This document shows, one piece after another, positions 1 to 5,111 of a DNA stretch of 5,111 nt; the first letter of the stretch is position 1; each line of letters opens with the position of its first letter. The position numbers were made by a program, and so were the translations under genes. This stretch comes from JBCCFX01 sp039029515 (GTDB lineage Bacteria > Planctomycetota > Phycisphaerae > Phycisphaerales > SM1A02). The DNA is taken from positions 1 to 5,111 of the forward strand of contig JBCCFX010000241.1 of the NCBI GenBank assembly GCA_039029515.1, read 5' to 3'. A model generated the notes under the pieces. The model made no database searches. It saw only the letters and a program-made list of their open reading frames with translations, and was not told the origin of the DNA.

Positions 1-333
1 ACCGAGAGCCTGCTGCACCATGAGCATGCGTTCCGGATCGAGCGCTGCAGACACGATGCGTTGCTGACCGTCTTGTCCGACCACGACGGTAGTGAGCACG
101 GCGACGCAGTCATCCGCACGGAGAGCCTGGATGATGTGATCGCCGACCTGCGCTTCAGCGCTCTTGATCGTCGTCACGAAGTGTTGCAACTGACCATCGT
201 CGACGTGCTGCACGACGTCGGGCAGATTCGGATCGGTCGGCGCGCCGGCGCCAACGGGCGGATGCGGCGTTTCGTCGTTGTTCTTCGACGAGTTGGGAAA
301 GAGATCGCCTTTGCCGGGCGGTGAATCAGTCAT
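1..333 (-). CDS. Hypothetical protein, N-terminal 111 residues, truncated by window edge
   Basis: This is a minus-strand reading frame that starts at ATG 333-331 and is still open at base 1, so the C-terminus is missing. I do not recognise the family. The first 35 or so residues are rich in Pro, Asn, Asp and Gly and look disordered (MTDSPPGKGDLFPNSS...). A more ordered part follows from about residue 38, beginning DVVQHVDDGQLQHF. It contains an amphipathic helix-like stretch, then a hydrophobic strand CVAVLTTVVVG (about 77-87), then QDGQQRIVSAALDP. There is no signal peptide or membrane segment. The start is supported by a GGGAG Shine-Dalgarno 7 nt upstream and by an 8-nt overlap with the alaS stop (ATGACTGA). 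The overlap makes co-transcription and translational coupling with alaS likely. A role linked to translation cannot be inferred from position alone. Confidence 0.75.
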   Translation of the reverse strand, partial: MTDSPPGKGDLFPNSSKNNDETPHPPVGAGAPTDPNLPDVVQHVDDGQLQHFVTTIKSAEAQVGDHIIQALRADDCVAVLTTVVVGQDGQQRIVSAALDPERMLMVQQALG

Positions 334-3169
334 TGACTTTCTCCCACGCGAACTCGCGCGCCTGCGCGATCGCATCATCAATTTTCTCGGGGTCCTTGCC
401 ACCGGCCTGCGCCATGTCTGGTCGACCGCCGCCGCCACCGCCGCAGACACCGGCTGCAAGCTTGACCCAATCGCCGGCCTTCAGACCCTTGCCGATGAGT
501 TCCTTCGGCACCGTGGCCACGATCATGACCTTGCCTTCATCGCGGTCGGCAGAGAACAACATGGCCGCGCTGTTCTCATGTTTGGCGCGAATGACATCCA
601 TCGCGTTCAGCAGCGTTTCCTTGTTGGCGCCTTCGACGTGATTCACGAAGACCGGGCCTGAGTGCATGTCGGCCATCTTGCGCGCCTGTTCGACGACCGC
701 GCCGCGGTTCTCGGCCTGCGCGGATTTTCGAATCGCTTTGACCTTCTCGCGCAGCGGTTCGAGTCTGGCCCGAAGTCGAGTTCGCGCGGCGGTGCCAAGC
801 GACAGTTCATCGACTTCACGCGATGCATCTTCAACGGCACTGATGAACGACTCGCCTTCGAGTGCATCGGCTGCCGCCAGTTGATCTTCAAGCGTTCGCG
901 CGGCGGTCTCTGCGGCCATGGCAGCGGGGCCGGTGAGCGCGATGACGCGACGAATTCCTGCCGCGAGTGCGGACTCCTGAGTGATGACGAAGTGCTTGGC
1001 GTCGCCGCAGAAATCCAGGTGTGTACCGCCGCAGAATTCGATCGAGTGATTCGACCAATCTGGATTGTCAGGCGTCTCAAGCAGCGTCGGCACCGGCACG
1101 CCGACAGATACGACGCGCACGGGATCAGGATAGCGCTCGCCGAAGACCGCACGAAGGCCATGAATCTGCTGCGCCTTGTCGAGTGGGACGAGTTCTGCAA
1201 ACACTTCGAGGTTCTGCGCGATCACACGGTTGACGTGTGCTTCGACTTCCTCGATCTCGTCGGGCGTCATGCCGCGAGCGCAGGAGAAGTCAAAGCGAAG
1301 TCGATCGTCAGCGACAAGTGAACCGCGTTGATCGATCTCTTCATCATGCATGACCACACGAAGTGCATGGTTGAGCACATGCGTCGCCGTGTGGTTGGAC
1401 TTTGTCATCTCGCGACGCGGTCGGTGGAGCATCATCTGCACCGGCTCGCCTTCGCGCAGTTCGCCATCGACAAGGCGGCCGATGTGCATGACGTAATCGC
1501 CGACGCGCTGGACGTCCAGCACCTCGAACGTGCTCTTGTCGCCATCGACATCAACGATGGTGCCGGTGTCGGCGATCTGGCCGCCCTGTTCGGCGTAGAA
1601 GTTCGTCTTGTCAGTGATGATCGCGACCATCGGACGCTTGCCGACGGGTTCGACCACGTTGTCGAAGTCCGTGCCGTTCCAGATCGCGCGAATGTGTGCG
1701 CTCGTGGGTCGGCCATGGAATTTGTCAACGTCATCGGTCGGTGCGACGTCCTTGTACTTGAGCTGTGCGAGCGCTTCCGGCGGCAACGTGATCGCCGTGG
1801 GATCGTTCTCATCCTTACCGCGACTCTTCTCGCGAGCGGCCGCCATGAGCGACTCGTAGCCGGCCTCATCCACGGTCAGGCCGCGTTCTTCGGCCATGAT
1901 GCGCGTCAGGTCGATGGGGAAGCCGTATGTGTCGTGCAGGCCGAAAGCGTGCTCAGCGCTGATCTGTGTGTTCTTCGCAGAGCTTGCGGCTTCATCGAAG
2001 AGCACGAGGCCGCGATCGATGGTGCGCAGGAACGCTTCCTCTTCCTCGCGGATGATGGTTGCGATGCGATCGGGATTGGTCCGCAGTTCCGGGAACGCGC
2101 CGCCGAGGGATTCCACGACGGACGGCACGAGTTCGTTGAGTACCGGTCGGTCGACACCGAGCGTCTGTCGTGCGATGCGGACGGCGCGGCGAAGGATGCG
2201 TCGAAGCACGTAGCCGCGACCCTCATTGCCGGGCCGAGCGCCGTCAGTCAGCGCGATGGTGAGGCATCGGATGTGGTCCGCGATGACGCGATACGCGATG
2301 TCGATCGGATCATCGAGCACGCTGGTGTATTCACGTGCGCCGGTCGCCGTCCGAATGGCATCGAAGATCGGCGTCCAGACATCGGTGTCGTAGTTGCTCG
2401 ACTTGTGCTGGAGGACGCGCACGATGCGCTCAAAGCCCATGCCGGTATCGACATGCTGCGCGGGCAGTGGCGTGAGTGCGCCGCCTTCACCGCGATTGAA
2501 TTGGATGAAGACGAGATTCCAGATCTCGATGACGTCGGGATGATCCTTGTTGACGAGCTCTGCGCCAGGCTCACGCGCGCGCTCTTCATCCGTTCGTCCG
2601 TCGTAGTGAATTTCACTGCACGGTCCGCACGGACCGGTTTCGCCCATCTCCCAGAAGTTGTCCTTCTTGTCGAATCGACCGATGCGGTCGGCGGGCACGA
2701 ACTGCTTCCAGATGTTCTCGGCGTCCGTGTCGGATTCGGTGCCATCAGAGGCATCGCCTTCGAAGACGGTGACGTACAGGCGATCGGGATCGATGCCCCA
2801 TTCGGTGACGAGGAGTTCCCACGCCCACGCGATGGCTTCGACCTTGAAGTAGTCGCCGAATGACCAGTTGCCAAGCATTTCGAAGAACGTGTGGTGATAC
2901 GTATCCTTGCCGACGTCTTCGAGATCATTGTGCTTGCCGCCGGCTCGAATGCACTTCTGCGTGTTGGCCGCGCGGACGAAGTCGCGCGTGCCTTGTCCCA
3001 GGAATACATCCTTGAACTGGTTCATCCCGGCGTTGGTGAACAACAGCGTCGGGTCATCGTGAGGGACGACCGGCGAGGACGGCGCGAACGCATGTCCCTG
3101 CTTCTTGGTGAAGAAGTCGATGAACTCCTGGCGGATTTGAGCGGCGGTGCGCGTCGCGGTCGTGGTCAT
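326..3169 (-). CDS. alaS: Alanyl-tRNA synthetase (alanine--tRNA ligase)
   Basis: This cytosolic class II synthetase attaches alanine to tRNA(Ala) and hydrolyses Ser- and Gly-tRNA(Ala). The 947 residues give the complete domain order; E. coli AlaRS has about 876. The aminoacylation core includes DDPTLLFTNAGMNQFK (38-53), RAANTQKCIRAGGKHND (66-82), HHTFFEMLGNWSFGDYF (92-108, motif 2 region), NFWEMGETGPCGPCSE (171-186) and DTGMGFERI (241-249, motif 3). NEGRGYVLRRILRRAVR (315-331) and LHDTYGFPIDLT (411-422) are in the tRNA-recognition part. The editing domain has its zinc ligands in HTATH (593-597) and CGGTH (713-717). The C-Ala domain ends with a glycine-rich GGGGGGRPDMAQAGG (910-924). Motif 3 has Phe246 where E. 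coli has Leu, and the editing domain carries extra residues before CGGTH. ATG 3169 is the only start giving the full N-terminus (QIRQEFIDFF); no strong Shine-Dalgarno precedes it. The gene overlaps the next one by 8 nt. Confidence 0.98.
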   Translation of the reverse strand: MTTTATRTAAQIRQEFIDFFTKKQGHAFAPSSPVVPHDDPTLLFTNAGMNQFKDVFLGQGTRDFVRAANTQKCIRAGGKHNDLEDVGKDTYHHTFFEMLGNWSFGDYFKVEAIAWAWELLVTEWGIDPDRLYVTVFEGDASDGTESDTDAENIWKQFVPADRIGRFDKKDNFWEMGETGPCGPCSEIHYDGRTDEERAREPGAELVNKDHPDVIEIWNLVFIQFNRGEGGALTPLPAQHVDTGMGFERIVRVLQHKSSNYDTDVWTPIFDAIRTATGAREYTSVLDDPIDIAYRVIADHIRCLTIALTDGARPGNEGRGYVLRRILRRAVRIARQTLGVDRPVLNELVPSVVESLGGAFPELRTNPDRIATIIREEEEAFLRTIDRGLVLFDEAASSAKNTQISAEHAFGLHDTYGFPIDLTRIMAEERGLTVDEAGYESLMAAAREKSRGKDENDPTAITLPPEALAQLKYKDVAPTDDVDKFHGRPTSAHIRAIWNGTDFDNVVEPVGKRPMVAIITDKTNFYAEQGGQIADTGTIVDVDGDKSTFEVLDVQRVGDYVMHIGRLVDGELREGEPVQMMLHRPRREMTKSNHTATHVLNHALRVVMHDEEIDQRGSLVADDRLRFDFSCARGMTPDEIEEVEAHVNRVIAQNLEVFAELVPLDKAQQIHGLRAVFGERYPDPVRVVSVGVPVPTLLETPDNPDWSNHSIEFCGGTHLDFCGDAKHFVITQESALAAGIRRVIALTGPAAMAAETAARTLEDQLAAADALEGESFISAVEDASREVDELSLGTAARTRLRARLEPLREKVKAIRKSAQAENRGAVVEQARKMADMHSGPVFVNHVEGANKETLLNAMDVIRAKHENSAAMLFSADRDEGKVMIVATVPKELIGKGLKAGDWVKLAAGVCGGGGGGRPDMAQAGGKDPEKIDDAIAQAREFAWEKVND
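341..345 (-). promoter_or_regulatory. Ribosome binding site of the gene downstream of alaS
   Basis: GGGAG lies on the minus strand inside the last codons of alaS and is followed by 7 nt before the ATG at 333-331. It supports that start and reinitiation by ribosomes finishing alaS. Confidence 0.6.
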
Positions 3170-3200
3170 GGTGATGCTCGGGTCAGGTCAGAAGTCCCGT

Positions 3201-3206
3201 ATGGTA
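3201..3206 (-). promoter_or_regulatory. Possible -10 element for alaS
   Basis: TACCAT on the minus strand (4 of 6 matches to TATAAT) lies 31 nt before the alaS ATG. It would place the transcription start near 3194 and give a leader of about 25 nt. I find no convincing -35 hexamer at 16-18 nt spacing, so this is a weak call based on position and partial match. Confidence 0.25.
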
Positions 3207-3296
3207 GCGGACAGGCGTGCGTCGACGGGTGTGAACATGCGTAATCCACGGGGAATCCGGGGTCGAACAGTGTTGCGAGATGCGCATGGATCCGGC

Positions 3297-3312
3297 TCGC
3301 TGGGTTGAGCGA
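3297..3312. repeat. Short inverted repeat beside the -10 of the 3327 gene
   Basis: TCGCT and AGCGA (3297-3301 and 3308-3312) form 5-bp perfect arms around a 6-nt spacer. The repeat ends 2 bp before the TACAAT box, where a repressor or activator site would be expected. Arms this short can occur by chance. Confidence 0.25.
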
Positions 3313-3314
3313 TC

Positions 3315-3320
3315 TACAAT
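3315..3320 (+). promoter_or_regulatory. -10 element for the zinc-ribbon membrane protein operon
   Basis: TACAAT matches TATAAT at 5 of 6 positions and ends 6 nt before the ATG at 3327. Transcription would therefore begin at or within a base or two of the start codon, giving a leaderless message. No clear -35 is seen about 17 nt upstream (3292-3297 reads CCGGCT). The absence of a Shine-Dalgarno sequence before 3327 fits a leaderless transcript. Confidence 0.4.
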
Positions 3321-3326
3321 GTCCGC

Positions 3327-3941
3327 ATGGTGCTCCGTCACTGGAATCGTTGGCGCTGGTGGAATTGGGTCGGCTTCGTCCTCGCCGGGCTGTTTGCGCT
3401 CAATCTGGTCGTGACACTCGTGGTGCGTCTGGTGGAGTCGTTCGCACTCCTGTCGGGTCGGGCCGCAAGTCTCCCTGAACGCTCGGATCTGCCACTCTGG
3501 ATCCTCGCGGGGCAGGCGGTCGTGACGGTCGCTTGGATGCACTTTGCGATGCCGTGGTTCGGGTCATCGCGCACGTGGTTTTCAGATCGCCGAACGCCGC
3601 GCGTACTGGCGCGAGCGTACGTCGCGTCGCTGTGGATGCCGGCGGGCATCGCGGCCATGCTGGTCGGAACGAACTACACGCCGGTGTATCTCGGGTATCG
3701 AACCGTTGCGCAGTGGCAGCGCGCACAGCCCTGGCTCGAATGGGCGGTCTGGATGCCGTTGGTGTTCGCCGTGCCGGCAATTGTCCTGATGGGACCGATC
3801 CGAGCCCGCCTGCGTGTGCGAGCGGCGGCGGTCGAACGATGTTCCGCGTGCGGGTATCACTATGCTGGTGTCGCGTCGGATGTCTGTCCTGAGTGCGGAT
3901 TAGCACTCCCTGATGAGCCGCCAGATGAACAATATGCATAG
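3327..3941 (+). CDS. Four-pass membrane protein with C-terminal zinc ribbon, function unknown
   Basis: This 204-residue protein belongs to no family I can name. The N-terminus is Trp/Arg-rich (RHWNRWRWWNW, 4-14). Four hydrophobic segments follow at about 15-37, 55-74, 98-114 and 138-156. A basic stretch RARLRVR (159-165) then leads to a four-cysteine zinc ribbon: C172-x2-C175 in CSACGY and C187-x2-C190 in CPECG. Four crossings and the positive flanks put both ends in the cytoplasm, so the ribbon would be cytosolic. Such ribbons behind membrane helices are, to my knowledge, frequent in planctomycete proteins. The start is nearly forced: an in-frame TGA lies at 3306-3308, no other ATG occurs before residue 71, and a later start would remove the first helix. 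The gene overlaps the next by 29 nt or, with that gene's inner start, 8 nt, so the two are probably one transcription unit. Confidence 0.75.
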   Translation: MVLRHWNRWRWWNWVGFVLAGLFALNLVVTLVVRLVESFALLSGRAASLPERSDLPLWILAGQAVVTVAWMHFAMPWFGSSRTWFSDRRTPRVLARAYVASLWMPAGIAAMLVGTNYTPVYLGYRTVAQWQRAQPWLEWAVWMPLVFAVPAIVLMGPIRARLRVRAAAVERCSACGYHYAGVASDVCPECGLALPDEPPDEQYA

Positions 3942-4461
3942 GACAGCAGATGATGGGCAGGTTGTGCAGCGCCGGTGGCGCATTGAGCACTCGCTGATTC
4001 TGCTGGCTGTCACGGCGTTCTTGTTGAGTTGGTTCGCGTATTACATGTGGTACGAAACGCGTGAATACGAGGCGTACTTTGCAACCGAGACCGGCATTTC
4101 CTTGTGTCGAGTTGAAGAGCGCGGTGCGCCGCGCACAGTCACACGAACCGTGACCGTCCAACGCGTGTTCGCGCTGGATGAACCGAGTTCATCAGAGCTT
4201 GATCCGATTCCGCCAGCGTTTGATCAAATCGGGCTGGCGATCAACGTGAGTCTGTTTGCGGCGCTGGCGGTGTTCTTCGCGTTGCTGGGATTCGTTGTCG
4301 CGATCCTCGCGTTTCCGCTTTCGATCGTGCGATGCGCGATGTGCGGCGCCGTATGCGATGAATCACAAGATGATCAATGCGCCACGTGCGGCCATGCATT
4401 CACGACGGCGCGCAGTGAATCAACTGGTACGTCAGTCTGGCCTGCGCGATACGAATCGTGA
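3913..4461 (+). CDS. Two-pass membrane protein with C-terminal zinc ribbon, function unknown
   Basis: The product has 182 residues from the first ATG. A basic patch RRWR (20-23) precedes a first membrane helix at about 28-47 (LILLAVTAFLLSWFAYY). An extracytoplasmic stretch of about 60 residues follows, with TVTRTVTVQRVF in the middle and one cysteine (C65). A long hydrophobic segment at 106-139 then leads directly into a zinc ribbon, C141-x2-C144 and C156-x2-C159, with an extra C148. The ribbon should face the cytoplasm. The layout mirrors the gene upstream, but the sequences are not obviously homologous outside the ribbon. Possible starts are ATG 3913, 3925 and 3934, none with a clear Shine-Dalgarno. 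The one at 3934 would overlap the preceding stop by 8 nt (ATGCATAG), a geometry also seen at the alaS junction, and costs only seven residues. I favour no start strongly. The stop is one base from the stop of the convergent regulator. Confidence 0.7.
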   Translation: MSRQMNNMHRTADDGQVVQRRWRIEHSLILLAVTAFLLSWFAYYMWYETREYEAYFATETGISLCRVEERGAPRTVTRTVTVQRVFALDEPSSSELDPIPPAFDQIGLAINVSLFAALAVFFALLGFVVAILAFPLSIVRCAMCGAVCDESQDDQCATCGHAFTTARSESTGTSVWPARYES

Positions 4462-4462
4462 C

Positions 4463-4912
4463 TCAGAGGAAGTCCGCGAGACGAGCATCGAGCACACGTG
4501 CGATATCGCGCAGTGTGCTGACCTTGGTCTGATCCGGATTGGCGAGCGCGCGGGAGATAGTGTTGGTCGAAACGCCAAGGCAGTCGGCGAGATCCTTCTG
4601 CGTCATGCCGCGCTTGGCGAGCAGAACCTTGAGTCGTCGGGTGGTCATGTCACGGGCTGTGTCATCATCAAAGACGGTGGCATTGGCGGCACCGGATTCG
4701 ATGTCGGCCACGATGGATGCCAATTCGCCGGACATGGCGGGCGTGGCGATGCTGAGTCCCAGGGCGTTCGCCTGCGGTGGCGACGCGGGCTGCCATGCGG
4801 CGTGATCGCGTTCGATCTCGCGAACGAAGACGGCGAGTGCCTTGGCGAACGGTTCGCCGTAACGTGCGAGCAGGTCTTCGATGCCTGAGCCATCACCATG
4901 CAGGGTGGTCAT
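4463..4912 (-). CDS. XRE-family helix-turn-helix transcriptional regulator
   Basis: The 149-residue protein has a DNA-binding domain at its C-terminus, at about 90-149. RRLKVLLAKRGMTQKDLADCL is followed by GVSTNTISRALANP, with the helix-turn-helix over about 104-122 (TQKDLADCLGVSTNTISRA) and a final helix pair ending DIARVLDARLADFL. This is the lambda-Cro/XRE pattern: Gln105, Ala109 and the V-S-x-x-T-I-S-R recognition helix. The N-terminal 90 residues contain a predicted helix (IEDLLARYGEPFAKALAVF, 11-29) and an Ala-rich linker that I do not recognise. HigA-type antitoxins share such a domain, but no toxin-sized gene accompanies it here, so an orphan regulator is the safer reading. The start at 4912 has a good ribosome site (GAGGA). 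An inverted repeat 33-51 nt upstream is a candidate for autoregulation. Its target is not evident from the window. Confidence 0.85.
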   Translation of the reverse strand: MTTLHGDGSGIEDLLARYGEPFAKALAVFVREIERDHAAWQPASPPQANALGLSIATPAMSGELASIVADIESGAANATVFDDDTARDMTTRRLKVLLAKRGMTQKDLADCLGVSTNTISRALANPDQTKVSTLRDIARVLDARLADFL

Positions 4913-4918
4913 GCCGGA

Positions 4919-4923
4919 TCCTC
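4919..4923 (-). promoter_or_regulatory. Ribosome binding site of the XRE regulator
   Basis: GAGGA on the minus strand, 6 nt before ATG 4912-4910, supports this start over any inner methionine. Confidence 0.6.
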
Positions 4924-4924
4924 A

Positions 4925-4982
4925 TGTCATACTGTCGGAAGATGTGGCGAACGTGGCTCGCCAGAACCGTCACTGTGTCATA
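4925..4982 (-). promoter_or_regulatory. Two copies of TATGACA in the regulator upstream region, promoter candidates
   Basis: On the minus strand TATGACA occurs at 4925-4931 and 4976-4982, exactly 51 nt apart. Each contains TATGAC, a 4-of-6 match to a -10 box. The inner copy would start transcription on top of the Shine-Dalgarno and so fits poorly. The outer copy has TTGACC (5003-5008) upstream, but with a 20-nt spacer that is too long for a standard promoter. The true promoter is undecided. Confidence 0.2.
4945..4963. repeat. Inverted repeat upstream of the XRE regulator, possible operator
   Basis: TGGCGA (4945-4950) and TCGCCA (4958-4963) are perfect 6-bp arms separated by 7 nt, a size typical of sites for a dimeric XRE regulator. 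The repeat sits 33-51 nt before the regulator start. It would overlap the promoter or the 5' leader, depending on the unmapped transcription start. No run of T follows, so a terminator is unlikely. Autoregulation is inferred. Confidence 0.4.
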
Positions 4983-5015
4983 AGATCGTCCAATCGCGGC
5001 ACGGTCAACCGGTAT

Positions 5016-5044
5016 TGTGGGATTTTGTGTCAGAATGTGGGATT
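5016..5044 (+). repeat. Direct repeat of TGTGGGATT, two copies 20 nt apart
   Basis: TGTGGGATT occurs at 5016-5024 and 5036-5044, and GGGATT appears again at 5051. The copies lie at the left border of the G-rich tract that passes into the 7-nt array and may be its degenerate outer units. No coding potential is seen here. Confidence 0.5.
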
Positions 5045-5050
5045 GTGTGA

Positions 5051-5111
5051 GGGATTAGGGGATAGAGATTCGGGATTTGGGTTTCTGGCCAATAGCCAAT
5101 AGCCAATAGCC
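5051..5111 (+). repeat. Heptanucleotide tandem array, degenerate then perfect, cut by window edge
   Basis: From 5051 to the end the sequence can be cut into 7-mers without any slip. GGGATTA (5051) leads through GGGGATA (5058) and GAGATTC (5065) to GGGATTT (5072). After GGGTTTC (5079) come TGGCCAA (5086), TAGCCAA (5093), TAGCCAA (5100) and a partial TAGCC (5107). The last 24 bases are a perfect GCCAATA repeat of 3.4 copies and continue past the window. The run is intergenic, and its base composition differs from that of the neighbouring genes. Short 7-nt tandem repeats of this type are known from intergenic regions of several bacterial groups; no function can be read from the sequence. Confidence 0.75.

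Noticed and set aside
418..445. GGC/GGT-rich trinucleotide run
   Set aside because: It encodes the conserved glycine-rich segment before RPDMAQAGG near the end of AlaRS and is a coding feature.
1328..2863. A 511-codon open frame on the plus strand, antisense to alaS
   Set aside because: It is in exact codon-on-codon register with alaS, so it can only be interrupted where alaS uses TTA, CTA or TCA. These codons are rare in GC-rich genes. The same frame is open on both sides and is broken only at 661 and 1321, both TCA serine codons of alaS. The translation has no recognisable domain.
3183..4161. Minus-strand frames over the promoter region and the two zinc-ribbon genes
   Set aside because: They have no ribosome sites and Arg/Pro/Thr-rich low-quality translations. 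They also conflict with clear membrane proteins on the plus strand.
4256..4888. A 210-codon plus-strand frame crossing the zinc-ribbon gene and the regulator
   Set aside because: It is out of frame with the zinc-ribbon protein, and over the regulator it lies in the same codon-mirrored register that keeps antisense frames open. The sequence is Arg/Cys-rich without domain character.
4463..4912. Toxin-antitoxin module
   Set aside because: The helix-turn-helix protein resembles HigA-type antitoxins in its C-terminus, but no toxin-sized coding frame lies on either side within the window.
4881..5102. A 73-codon plus-strand frame over the regulator upstream region and repeats
   Set aside because: Its C-terminal part is translated repeat, there is no Shine-Dalgarno, and the start lies inside the regulator gene on the other strand.
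5051..5111. CRISPR array or telomere-like end
   Set aside because: The 7-nt period has no spacers, so it is not CRISPR. TTAGGGG occurs once by sequence drift among varied units and gives no evidence of a linear chromosome end.

Overview
The window looks like a core stretch of a fairly GC-rich bacterial chromosome, most likely from a planctomycete and possibly the Phycisphaerae. This placement is an inference from protein style. Two adjacent small membrane proteins end in CxxCG...C(P/A)(E/T)CG zinc ribbons, a style I associate with that group. The alanyl-tRNA synthetase also carries sequence variants outside the E. coli pattern. There is no RNA gene, transposase, CRISPR array or prophage gene.

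Layout. On the minus strand, alaS (326-3169) is read leftward and overlaps by 8 nt the start of a second minus-strand gene (1-333). That second gene leaves the window and encodes a protein I do not recognise. The 157-bp gap at 3170-3326 is a divergent promoter region. To its right, two plus-strand genes overlap (3327-3941 and 3913-4461); each encodes an integral membrane protein with a C-terminal cytosolic four-cysteine zinc ribbon. A minus-strand XRE-type helix-turn-helix regulator gene (4463-4912) converges on them, with one base between the two stop codons. The last 199 bases (4913-5111) hold the regulator's upstream region, with a 6-bp inverted repeat. They then pass into a G-rich, repetitive, apparently non-coding tract that settles into a strict 7-nt period and runs off the right edge.

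How the parts relate. alaS supplies Ala-tRNA(Ala) and proofreads mischarged tRNA; its overlap with the downstream gene suggests translational coupling. The two zinc-ribbon genes probably form one transcription unit, with no recognisable biochemical function. The regulator is likely to be autoregulated, but nothing ties it to its neighbours except convergence. I see no clear undescribed system. The points most worth a second look are the heptanucleotide array at the right edge, the eukaryote-like editing region of AlaRS, the paired zinc-ribbon membrane proteins, and a probable leaderless start at 3327.
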